From Bryobacterales bacterium (GTDB taxonomy: Bacteria > Acidobacteriota > Terriglobia > Bryobacterales > Bryobacteraceae), in contig PLGA01000134.1 in assembly GCA_003139735.1 (NCBI GenBank), positions 1 through 10,872 on the forward strand: a stretch of DNA of 10,872 nt, read 5' to 3'. A model generated the notes under the pieces. That model saw nothing but the letters and a program-made list of their open reading frames with translations. It was not told the DNA's origin and ran no database searches. Position numbers and translations under genes: made by a program. Below, piece after piece: positions 1 to 8,900 of the stretch; position 1 is the first letter of the stretch; each line of letters starts with the position of its first letter.

Positions 1-25
1 CGCTAAATGACTTTCCGGCTCAATG

Positions 26-45
26 GACCCGGCGGCCGCCGGGTC
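26..45. repeat. 20-bp perfect palindrome, possible terminator of an upstream gene
   Basis: The 20 bases read GACCCGGCGG followed by its exact reverse complement CCGCCGGGTC, so a long GC stem could form in RNA with only a few central bases unpaired. G25/T46 and T24/G47 could add two wobble pairs. A TAA lies at 4-6, directly before it, and may be the stop of a plus-strand gene outside the window; the palindrome would then sit where a terminator belongs. The bases after the stem (tctgggctcttat) are only weakly T-rich, so termination is a guess. A dimeric protein-binding site is an alternative. Confidence 0.4.
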
Positions 46-174
46 TGGGCTCTTATGTCGCGCACCCCCTTAGAAAGTATTGCTCGTTTGAACCGCTCAC
101 TTTTCCTACGAACACATTGCGCACCATACCGTCCCGGATTGGCCGGCATTCGGCGCACTGCAACACGGCCACGT

Positions 175-180
175 TATGAT
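175..180 (+). promoter_or_regulatory. possible -10 box of the folD operon
   Basis: TATGAT matches the sigma-70 -10 consensus at five of six positions and stands out in GC-rich sequence. I see no good -35 hexamer 16-18 bases upstream. If used, transcription would begin about 187-189, nearly at the ATG at 189, giving a leaderless or very short-leader mRNA. The rest of the 1-179 leader holds no convincing gene or RNA. Confidence 0.25.
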
Positions 181-188
181 TGGAAGAG

Positions 189-1109
189 ATGCCACAGATT
201 CTGGATGGAATCCGGGTCCGCGACGCCATTCTGAGCGAGCTGAAACCGCGCGTGGATGCGCTCGCGGCGCGCGGGCGGGGGCCGGGGCTGGCCGTCGTGC
301 TGGCGGGGAATAATCCGGCTTCCGAAATTTATGTCCGCAACAAAATCAAGGCGTGCCAGGGACTCGGCATTTATTCGGAAACGCTGACGCCGCCCGATAG
401 CGTCACCACGGAGGAAGTGCTCGACAGCGTCGCGCGTTTGAACGCGCGCGCCGATATCGATGGCATTCTGGTGCAGCTTCCCTTGCCCAAACAGGTGGAT
501 TCCAAGCGCGTTCTGATGGCCATCGCGCCGGAAAAAGACGCCGACGGCATCCACCCCTGCAACGTCGGCAAGCTGGTGGCGGCTCTGCCGGGGCCGCGCG
601 CGTGTACGCCGGCGGGCATTCTGGAGCTGTTGAAGCGGTATGGAATCGCCATCGCCGGACGGCGGGCGGTGGTGGTGGGCCGCAGCGACATCGTCGGCAA
701 GCCCATGGCGCTGCTGCTGCTGCACGAGCACGCCACGGTCACCATCTGCCATTCGAAAACGCCCGACTTGCCGGCGGTTTGCCGCGAGGCCGATATTCTG
801 GTGGCGGCCATGGGGCGCGCGGCCATGGTCACGGGCGACTACATCAAACCGGGAGCCACGGTCATTGACGTGGGCATGAACCGCCTGGATTCGCGCGACG
901 AAGTGGTTCGCATTTTCCGCGATTCCCCGGAGAAGCTGGCGGCGTTCGATAGGAAGGGCAGCCTGCTGGTGGGAGACGTCCACCCGCTCGATGTCGCGGA
1001 GAAGGCCGGCGCCTATACTCCCGTTCCGGGCGGGGTGGGGCCGCTGACCATCGCCATGCTCATGGCCAATACCGTGGCGCTGGCGGAGCGGCTGGCCGGA
1101 ATATGTTGA
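189..1109 (+). CDS. folD: FolD: methylenetetrahydrofolate dehydrogenase / methenyltetrahydrofolate cyclohydrolase
   Basis: Bifunctional cytoplasmic enzyme that oxidises 5,10-methylene-THF to methenyl-THF with NAD(P)+ and hydrolyses it to 10-formyl-THF, feeding purine and formyl-Met synthesis. Family marks, numbered from the TTG at 180: the YVRNK motif with the catalytic Tyr51 and Lys55, ILVQLPLP at 96-103, EKDADGIHP at 118-126, the nucleotide-binding GRSDIVGKP at 167-175, and the C-terminal TPVPGGVGPLT. About 306 residues is slightly longer than E. coli FolD; a segment around 240-262 (RIFRDSPEK...) lengthens the loop before GDVHP. I chose the ATG at 189 because M-PQILDG fits the usual family N-terminus; a TTG at 180 would add three residues. 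Shine-Dalgarno support is poor for both starts (GGAAG at 182-186 is very close to the ATG). The stop overlaps the coaE start by 7 bp. Identification is secure. Confidence 0.96.
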   Translation: MPQILDGIRVRDAILSELKPRVDALAARGRGPGLAVVLAGNNPASEIYVRNKIKACQGLGIYSETLTPPDSVTTEEVLDSVARLNARADIDGILVQLPLPKQVDSKRVLMAIAPEKDADGIHPCNVGKLVAALPGPRACTPAGILELLKRYGIAIAGRRAVVVGRSDIVGKPMALLLLHEHATVTICHSKTPDLPAVCREADILVAAMGRAAMVTGDYIKPGATVIDVGMNRLDSRDEVVRIFRDSPEKLAAFDRKGSLLVGDVHPLDVAEKAGAYTPVPGGVGPLTIAMLMANTVALAERLAGIC

Positions 1110-1708
1110 AGGTCGGGCTCACGGGCGGCCTGGCTTGCGGCAAGACGTTTGTGGGCGAGGAACTGGAAAGACTGGGGTGCCTGCTGATCCAGGCCGATGA
1201 ACTTGGACATGAGGTTCTCGAACCCGGCGGGGAAGCGCACGCGGCCGTGGTGCGCGAATTCGGCCCCGGGATTCTGGCGGAGGACGGCCGGATCGACCGC
1301 GCCGCGCTGGCCGCCCAGGCCTTCGGCGACCCGGAGCGGTTGGCGCGCCTCAACAGCCTGGTGCATCCGCCGGTGGTGCGCCGCGAAGAGCGGTTGATCG
1401 AAGAGTACGCGGCCGGCCACCCGGACGGAATCGCGGTGGTGGAAGCGGCCATTCTGATCGAGGCCGGCGGGCGTCGGCGGTTCGACCGGATGATTGTGGT
1501 GACCTGCGATGAAGAACAGCAACTGGAACGGGCGATGCGCCGGCCCGGCGCCGTGGAAGCCGATGCGCGGGCGCGGCTGAGCCATCAGATGCCGATCGAG
1601 GAGAAACGAAAGTTCGCCGATTTCGTCATCGATACTTCCGGGGAAAAAGAGGACACGCTGCGGCAAACCCGGGCCGTTTACGAAGCCTTACGGAGACTTG
1701 AATCATGA
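1103..1708 (+). CDS. coaE: Dephospho-CoA kinase
   Basis: Phosphorylates the 3'-hydroxyl of dephospho-CoA with ATP, the last step of coenzyme A synthesis, in the cytoplasm. The 201-residue length is normal for CoaE. The N-terminus carries the P-loop GLTGGLACGKT (residues 5-15), which fits GxxxxGKT although family members more often read GSGKS/T. It is followed by the substrate-side ADELGH segment (usually DAD; here QAD), NSLVHPPV in the lid/CoA region and AILIEAG in place of the common PLLFE motif. The ATG lies inside the end of folD (7-bp overlap), and the TGA overlaps the next ATG as ATGA, which points to translational coupling on both sides. Identification is firm; the exact effect of the QAD variation is unknown. 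Confidence 0.95.
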   Translation: MLKVGLTGGLACGKTFVGEELERLGCLLIQADELGHEVLEPGGEAHAAVVREFGPGILAEDGRIDRAALAAQAFGDPERLARLNSLVHPPVVRREERLIEEYAAGHPDGIAVVEAAILIEAGGRRRFDRMIVVTCDEEQQLERAMRRPGAVEADARARLSHQMPIEEKRKFADFVIDTSGEKEDTLRQTRAVYEALRRLES

Positions 1709-2844
1709 GAGTTCCGCGACCATTGCTATGGGCCGTCGCGCTGGCGGCCAGTTTTCTCTACCTCACTTCCGGATCCAATTGGGATGTCGGGCGATGGCTG
1801 CGTCCGGCGGGACGGCTTTGGTCCGAGCCCGCTTCGGCGGCCACCTCCTACACTCCCGACGAGCAGAACAACATCGAGATTTATAAGACCGGGCGCGAAG
1901 CCACGGTGAATATCACGTCGGTTGTGTATCGCCAGGACTGGTTCTTACGGGTCTATCCCGAGCAAGGGACCGGCTCGGGATTCATCATCAAGCCGACCGG
2001 TGAGATTCTGACCAACAATCACGTGGTCAACGGCGCGCGTGAGCTGACCGTGACGCTGGCTGATAAGAAGATCTACAAGGCGAAGGTGCTGGCCACGGAC
2101 CAGCGCGTGGACCTGGCGTTGATCAAGATCGATGCGCCAGGGAAACTGCCGTCGCTGACGCTGGGCAACTCGGACACGCTGGTGGTGGGACAGAAAGTTC
2201 TGGCCATCGGCAATCCGTTCGGATTCGAAGGCACGCTCACCACGGGGGTGGTCAGCTCGCTGAACCGCAGCATTCAGACGGAGGAGGACCGGCGGTTGGA
2301 GGGCATGATCCAGACCGACGCGGCCATCAATCCGGGCAACAGCGGAGGGCCGCTGTTCGATTCGCGCGGCGACGTGATCGGCATTAACACGGCGATTTAC
2401 GGTTCGCAAGGCAGCATCGGGGTGGGCTTCGCCACGCCCATCAGCCGGGCTAAGGCGATGCTGACGGAAATCGAGCAGAGCGGGCATATCTCGCGGGCCA
2501 CCCTGGGCGTCAACGTCGTGTTCGTCAGCGAGGATCTGGCCGAAATGCTAAGTCTGCCGGCCTCCGGCGGGCTGCTGATTCAGGAAGTGGAAAAGGGATC
2601 GGCGGCGGCGGAGACCGGTCTGCGCGGCCCCAGCCGGGTGGTGATTGTGGGCGGCTTCCGCGAGTTGGGCATTGGCGGCGATCTGATTGTCGCGGTGGAA
2701 GGCGAACCGGTGACGAGCAAGGAAACGCTGCAACGCGTCCTGGACCGCAAACGCGGCGGGGACACGCTCGCTCTCACCGTTTACCGGGACGGCGCCACCC
2801 GGAAAGTCACCGTGACACTGGGCGAAGCGGCGCGGGAACCGTAG
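1705..2844 (+). CDS. HtrA/DegP-like trypsin-fold serine protease with one PDZ domain
   Basis: Envelope protease of the S1C (HtrA/Deg) family, which degrades or refolds damaged exported proteins. Residues about 6-22 are hydrophobic and look like an uncleaved signal anchor or signal peptide, followed by a linker to about 55. The protease domain (about 60-255) has a complete triad: His106 in TNNHVV, Asp136 in VDLALIKI and Ser213 in NPGNSGGPLF. A single PDZ domain follows (about 264-375, ending VYRDGATRKVTVTL) with a loop GPSRVVIVGGF before GGDLIVAVEG. The 379-residue length with one PDZ resembles DegS or a short HtrA rather than two-PDZ DegP. GGAG at 1692-1695 lies 9 bases before the ATG. The gene starts in an ATGA overlap with coaE and ends in TAGTG overlapping the next start. 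The family is certain; I cannot assign DegP, DegQ or DegS. Confidence 0.93.
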   Translation: MRVPRPLLWAVALAASFLYLTSGSNWDVGRWLRPAGRLWSEPASAATSYTPDEQNNIEIYKTGREATVNITSVVYRQDWFLRVYPEQGTGSGFIIKPTGEILTNNHVVNGARELTVTLADKKIYKAKVLATDQRVDLALIKIDAPGKLPSLTLGNSDTLVVGQKVLAIGNPFGFEGTLTTGVVSSLNRSIQTEEDRRLEGMIQTDAAINPGNSGGPLFDSRGDVIGINTAIYGSQGSIGVGFATPISRAKAMLTEIEQSGHISRATLGVNVVFVSEDLAEMLSLPASGGLLIQEVEKGSAAAETGLRGPSRVVIVGGFRELGIGGDLIVAVEGEPVTSKETLQRVLDRKRGGDTLALTVYRDGATRKVTVTLGEAAREP

Positions 2845-5800
2845 TGAGCAAACTGCCGGTTTTCCTGTTTCTGGCGGCCGTCGCGCCCGCCACCCCGGTT
2901 CACCTGCGGTGTGAATACCTCGATAATCCGATCGGCATCGATTCGCCGCGGCCGCATTTCTCCTGGCAGAGCGAGAGCGCGGAGAGGGACTGGCGCCAAT
3001 CCGCCTACCGGATCCTGGTGTCCAGCACGCCTGAAGGCGCCCGCAAGGGCACGCCGGATGTTTGGGACAGCGGCAAGGTTTCGTCGGACGATTCGAACGG
3101 CATTGTCTACGACGGACCGCGGCTGGAGCCGCGGCGGCGCTACTACTGGACCGTGAGCGTGTGGGACGCCAAGGGGCATGTGACGCAGGCGGCGCCGGTC
3201 TGGTGGGAAATGGGGCTGCTCGGGAAAGCCGACTGGAAGGCGCAATGGATTTCCTGGACAGATCCCGAAGAAGACGGCGACTGGGCTGCCATGCACTGGA
3301 TCCGGCTGCCGGGGCCGGGCGCAGCCGTGTTCCGCCTTGAAGTCGATGTGTCATCCGCGCCCCTGAATGCCGCTCTGTACCTGCTTGTCAGAGGCAGCTT
3401 CGTGACGGCGGTAAACGGAACCAAACTGGCCGCGAAGACGGGCGCAGGAGAGTTCGAACGGCAGGATGTCACCGAGCTTTTGAAGCCAGGACGGAACAGC
3501 ATCGAGATCACGGTCACCGGACCCGCTACGATGGTTGCCGGGCTGCTGAAAATCTGGAACGCGGATGGCGCTCTCGAACGCTATGGGACCGGCGAGCGGT
3601 GGCAGGCGCGGCGGGAAAACCAGACGGAGTGGCAGCCGGCGGCGGTAACGAACCTGGACGACGTCAAGCGCGGAACGTTTCCGCGTCCGGCGGCGCTTTT
3701 CCGGCGCGAGTTCAGCGTTCCGAAAGCGGTCCAATCGGCGCGCCTGTATGTCACGGCGCTGGGCAGCTACCGGATGTTTCTGAACGGCAAACAAGTCGGC
3801 CAGGATCTGCTCACCCCGGAGTTCACCGAATACGCCAAGCGCGTGATCTACCAGACCTACGATGTGACCGCCATGCTGGCCCGCGGCCCGAACGCCGTGG
3901 GCGCGATGCTGGGCGAGGGTTGGTTCGGCAGCGGCCTGGTGGGCGACTTGCGGCGGTATACGTTCCTGCCTCCGCCGACGCGGCTGCTGGCGCAACTGCG
4001 GATCGATTACGCCGATGGCACTCATGACGAAGTGGCGACCGACGGACAGTGGAAGGCGGCGCGCTCGCCCATCCTTCGCTCGGAGATCTACGCGGGCGAA
4101 ACCTACGACGCCCGTCAGGAACAGCCCAGGGTGGAACGGGGCGGGCTTCCACGATGCGGGCTGGACTCCCGCCGTGGTGGCCGAGACGCCGCCGAGCGTG
4201 GTGGCGAGCCAGATGGAGGTTCCCGTACGGGTTGTCGCCACGGTGGCGCCGGTGAAGGTCACGCCGTTTCCCAACGGGGCTGCGGTCTTCGACATGGGCC
4301 AGAATTTCGCCGGCTGGGTCAGGCTGAAAGCGAGTGGGCCGGCCGGAACCAGAATCCGGCTGCGCTTCGCCGAGCTTCTCAATCCGGACGGCTCCATCTA
4401 CACCACGAATTTGCGGAACGCCGAAGCCACGGATACCTATGTGCTGCGCGGCGGCGGCCTGGAAACCTACACGCCGTATTTCACCTTCCATGGCTTCCGG
4501 TACGTGGAAGTCACCGGCTATCCGGGCGGAACGCCGCCGCTCGACGCCATCGCCGGGGAGGCCATCAGCTCGGCCGGCGATATTATCGGCAAGCTGGCCG
4601 CCAGCGACGAGATGGTTTCGAAAATGTACAACGTCGCCATCTGGGGGCAGCGCAGCAACTTCATCAGCATTCCCACGGATTGCCCGCAGCGCGACGAACG
4701 CCTCGGCTGGACGGGCGATGCCGAAGTCTTCTGGCGGACGGGGTCGTTCAACATGGATCTGGCGGCTTTCACGCGCTACTTCATGCGGACCATGGTGGAC
4801 GCGCAGACCAGCGACGGCGGGTTTCCGAACGTCGCGCCGAACGTGCTGGGCGGCTACGGGGCGCCCGGCTGGGCCGACGCGGGCGTGATTCTGCCGTGGA
4901 CGGCATGGATGCAGTATGGCGACAAGGTGGTGATCCGCGAGAACTGGGACGCCATGGAACGGTGGATGAAGTTCATCTCCGATGCGAACCCGGACTTCCT
5001 CCGCAAGAATAAAACCGGCGACAATTTCGCGGACTGGCTGCCCGCCGGAACCACTACTCCCAACAGCACCACGCCGCCCAACTTGATCGGCACGGCCTAC
5101 TGGGCTTTGATCGCGGACATGATGTCGCAGATGGGCCACGCCATCGGCCGGGAAGACGACGCCGGACGCTACGCCGGCGTGTACCGGAATATCCGCGCGG
5201 CATTCCAGAAGGAGTACATCAAGGAGGATGGGGAAATCGGCAACGGGAGCCAGACTTCCTACGTGGTGGCGCTTTACGCCAAGCTGGTCCCCGATGCGCT
5301 GAAGACCGCGGCGGCGGACAAACTGGTGAAGGAAATCCAGGCGCACGACTGGCACTTGAGCACCGGGTTCCTGGGAACGCCTTACATCCTCTTTGTACTG
5401 ACCGAAAGCGGCCACGCCGACGTGGCCTACCGCCTGCTTCAAAACGACACGTTCCCCTCCTGGGGCTACATGCTGAAGAAAGGCGCGACGACGTGGTGGG
5501 AGCGCTGGAATGGCGACACAGGCGATCCGGCGATGAATTCCTACAATCATTATGCGTTCGGCTCCGTGATGGCGTGGGTGTACCGGCAAGTGGCCGGCAT
5601 CGATACAAGTGCGCAAGGCCCGGGCTACAAGGAAATCGAGATTCATCCGCGAGTATCGCCGCCGGGCGCGGCATCCCCCATCACACACGCGCGCGGCGAG
5701 TTCGATTCCGTCTACGGCAAAATTGTCAGTGACTGGACCGGGACCGCGGCGGCCCCGTTCACGTTGAAGGTCACCATTCCGCCTAACACGTCGGCAAGGG

Positions 5801-5925
5801 TGGTTCTGCCGGCCATCCCGAACGCGCGGATCACGGAGGGCGGGAAGACAGTCACGGCTCAGAAGGACGCCGAGGGGTACGTGGTGCGCGTGGGATCGGG
5901 GACGTACGAGTTTCAGGTGAAGTGA
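2844..5925 (+). pseudogene. GH78 alpha-L-rhamnosidase, split by a one-base frameshift
   Basis: Exported glycosidase expected to release terminal alpha-L-rhamnose from plant or bacterial polysaccharides and glycosides. The GTG start overlaps the protease stop by one base; GGGAA at 2834-2838 can serve as ribosome site. Residues 4-16 look like a short Sec signal. Domain order: an Ig-like N-terminal segment (NPIGIDSPRPHFSW, 28-41), an extra beta-sandwich-like segment (about 150-260), the rhamnosidase N-domain (ARLYVTALGSYRMFLNG ... GEGWF), then, in the shifted frame, FDMGQNFAGW, the six-hairpin catalytic domain and a C-terminal beta domain. Expected catalytic residues are present: Glu618 in DCPQRDERLGWTGD (codon 4696) and Glu886 in WWERWN (codon 5500). 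Reading frame one to 4124 and frame two from 4126 gives about 1026 residues, normal for GH78. Without the shift, frame one runs on to 5012 with a meaningless tail and yields a 722-residue product lacking the catalytic domain. Sequencing error, recent decay or +1 recoding are all possible. Confidence 0.88.
4125..4127 (+). other. Frameshift site (CCC run) in the rhamnosidase gene
   Basis: Upstream, frame one reads CAG CCC AGG GTG. Removing one C gives CAG CCA GGG TGG AAC, that is Q-P-G-W-N, continuing into GAGFHDAGW, the segment that GH78 proteins carry at this place after GETYDAR. The fault is therefore one extra base, and the CCC run is the simplest location. Both flanking frames keep good family motifs right up to the site. 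Confidence 0.85.
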
Positions 5926-5958
5926 AAAGAGGCAGACGACAAAAAACGATCGTCTGCC
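5926..5958 (-). terminator. Hairpin between convergent genes: likely smc terminator and hairpin-repeat copy 1
   Basis: Arms GGCAGACGA (5931-5939) and TCGTCTGCC (5950-5958) are perfect 9-bp complements around the loop caaaaaacga. Read on the minus strand, the stem is followed by TCTTTTC, a modest U-tract placed 24 bases beyond the smc stop, so intrinsic termination of smc is plausible. On the plus strand no U-tract follows, although it could still slow transcription from the rhamnosidase gene. The same loop and the same CCACTG flank recur at 10832-10865 with different stem bases, so this is also a dispersed repeat. Confidence 0.55.
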
Positions 5959-5981
5959 CCACTGGCAGGAAGCCCACAAAA

Positions 5982-8900
5982 CTATGCGGCGGCTTCGGCT
6001 TTGGAGGTCATGCGGACGGATACCAGGCGGGAGACTCCGGGTTCCTGCATGGTCACGCCGTAGAGCGATTGGGCGGCCTCCATGGTCCGCTTGGAGTGGG
6101 TGATCATCACGAACTGGGTCTGGCGCGACATCTCCTGGATCAAGCGCGCGAGACGGCCGATGTTGACTTCGTCAAGCGGCGCATCCACCTCATCCATCAC
6201 GCAGAAGGGGCTCGGCTGATAGCGGAACACGGCCATCAGGAGCGCCATGGCCGCCAGGGCCTTCTCGCCGCCGGAAAGGAGCAAGACGTTCTGCAAGCGC
6301 TTGCCGGGAGGCGAGCACACGATATCGATGCCGGATTCGGCCAGGTTCTCCTGGTCGGTAAGGCGCATCTCTCCGGTCCCGCCGCCGAATAGCGTCTGGA
6401 AGATTTCGCGGAAATGGGCATTGATGGCCTCGAAGGCCTCGGCGAACTTGCGGCGCGAAACTTCGTCGATGTCCTGGATGGCTTTCTCGGTGTCGCGTAT
6501 GGAATCGATCAGGTCCTGACGCTGCGCGCTGAGGAAGTCGAGGCGCTGCTGGGCTTCCTGGAACTCCTCGAGGGCGGTGGGATTGACGGGTCCCAGGGCT
6601 TCGATGCGTTCGCGGATCTCGGCGGCGGCGCGCTCGGCTTCCTGGCTGGCCTCGGGATCGGGAATGGGGTCGTCCGCGGCGGCCAGTTCCTCGACCGGGC
6701 AGTTCAGATCGCGGCGGCTGATCTCATCGAGATACTTCAGCTCGACTTGCTTGCGGACCAGCTCGACCTCAATGCGGGATCGCCGTTCGTGATTCTCCTC
6801 GACCGCGGCGCGGAGGAGCTTGAGCGATTCCTCGCCCTCGCGCAGGGCTTCACGCATGGCGGATTCGCGCAGGGCCATTTCGGCGGCGGCGGATTCGGTT
6901 TCGGCGATCTCGACGGCGAGCTGGGCCGAGCGGCGGTCGAGTTCGATGTTGTCGGCCAGGAGGCGCAGGCGCTGCTCGCCGAGGCGCTCGATTTCGGGAG
7001 CGAGGGATGCGCGGCGGGCGGAGATCTCGCGGAATTGTTGTTCGAGACGGGCCATGGCGGCATGCTCGCCGCGGCGGCGCTCCTCGACGACGGCCAATTG
7101 GGCGCGAATCTCGGCGTGGTCTTCGCCGATGGCGGCGGCCTGCCCGTCGAGTTTTTCGAGTTCCTCGCGTTCGGCGTTGAGCGATTCCTCGCAATCGGCG
7201 CGGTTCATCTCCTTGGCTTCGATGGCGGCGAGACTCCGTTCACGCTGCTCGGCGGACTTGGTGGCATCGCGGTCCAGGCGCTCCAATTCGAGGCGCGCCA
7301 CGGAGACGCGGGAGTTGGCGCGGGCGAGATCCTCACCCAACTTGCGGATGTCGTGATCGAGGGCGACGCGGTCCTTTTCGCGCGATTGCTGCAAGGCGCG
7401 CAGCCTTTCCACATCGCCTTCCAAGGCGGCGATCTCGCGGCTCAGCCCTTCCTGGCGGGCCAAACGCTCATCGAGAGCACTCTGGCGGCTTTGGAGCTTG
7501 ACGCCCAACTCGCGAGCTTCGCGTTTCATGGCCAGCGGCCCGGCGCCGGATTTCTTGCCGCCGGTGACGGTATGACCGTGATAGCAGAGGCCTTCGGCGA
7601 GGAGGAAGTAGAGGTGCGGATAGCCCGCGGCGAGACGCTGCGCGGCGGCGCGATCTTCCGCCAGGAAGCATAGGGAGAGGCGCGGCAGCAGGTCGGCCGC
7701 ACGGTCGCGCAATCCGTTGGTGAGCTTCAGAGATTCGTTGAGGCGGGCGACGATGCCGGTTTCCGGACCGATGGCCGGCTCGGGCAGATGAGCGGCGACG
7801 TTGCCATTCGGTTCGGGATGCACCAGGAAGGTGGCGCGGCCGTCGAGCTCGGCGCGGATGAAATCGAGTCCCTGCTCGGCTTGGCGCCAATCTTTCACAA
7901 CGACGTATTCGAGCTCTTCGTGGAGGAACTCCTCGGCCGGCTTTTCAAAGCGGGGGTCCACTTCGACAAAGTCGGCGAGGACGCCGAGGGGCTTGAGACC
8001 CTGCGCCTTGCCACTTTCGAGAGCGCCGAAGAGGCGCTTGACGCATTCGGTGGTGTAGGAGCGGTGCGCGAGGACCTGCTCAAGCGATTCCTTGCGCGCA
8101 CGGATTTGGGAAAGCTCGTTCCTGGCGGCGTCGATTTCGCCGCGCAGCGCCGCGGCGGCGGCTCGGCGGGCCGCGAGATCGGCCTCAGCGCCGCGCCGTT
8201 CGCCGGTGACGGCTTCGAGCTCAAGCTGGCGCTGGGCAGCGACCTCCTTGATCTTCCTGGAGGAGGCTTCTAGGCGCTCGATTTCGGCGGCGGCCACTTG
8301 CTCCTCGCGCGACGAGCGCAAGGCTTCGCGCTCAATTCCGGCGAGGTATTCCTGGATTTGCGCGAGCTGGTTCTTGAGGGTGGAAGCCTCGCCGAGGAGC
8401 CGCAGGACGGCCTGGCGTCCGGCTTCCAAGGCCTTCTCGCGCTCCTCGATTTTGGCCTGCAGGGTTTCGCGCTGGCGGTTGTTCTCAAGCATGCGTCCGC
8501 GCGCTTCGCCGATATGGCCCTCGAGCAGATCGACGGTCTGGCGATGGGCGGCGATCTCTTCCTCGAGAGCGCCGAGCCGCACGCCGATTTCGCGCGTTTC
8601 GGCTTCACCCTGAGCGATGCGCTGCTCGATGGCCGCGCTCTCTTTCACCTGGGCTTCAAGACGCACGCGGGTACGCTCGGCTTCCACGTTCTTTTCGGCC
8701 AGTTTCTGGCGAACGGCGGTGAGGCTCTGGTCCAGCTCATAGCAGGCCGCCTGGTCGCGCTGGTGGGCCAGTTCGCGCTCCGCCACGCGCTCGGAAACGG
8801 ACTTCAACTCGGCGGCCGCCAGGTTGAGATCGAGGGCGGTCTTTGCGGCATCGCGTTCGAGCAAACGGTACTTGCCGGAGAGGGCCACGCGGAGACGCGC

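Noticed and set aside
174..983. Minus-strand open frame of 269 codons
   Set aside because: Antisense to folD, His/Arg/Gln-rich, no recognisable domain.
4126..5012. Continuation of the first rhamnosidase frame past the shift
   Set aside because: The translation is Arg/Gly-rich without GH78 motifs, while the other frame has all of them; the open frame is a composition effect.
3823..5979. Long open frame (718 codons) on the minus strand
   Set aside because: It lies antisense to the rhamnosidase gene, is Arg/His/Pro-rich and shows no family motif; a by-product of high GC.
6414..7673. Plus-strand open frame of 419 codons, and another at 8298-9731
   Set aside because: Both are antisense to smc, with Gly/Ala/Phe-rich composition that mirrors SMC codons; no motif or ribosome site.
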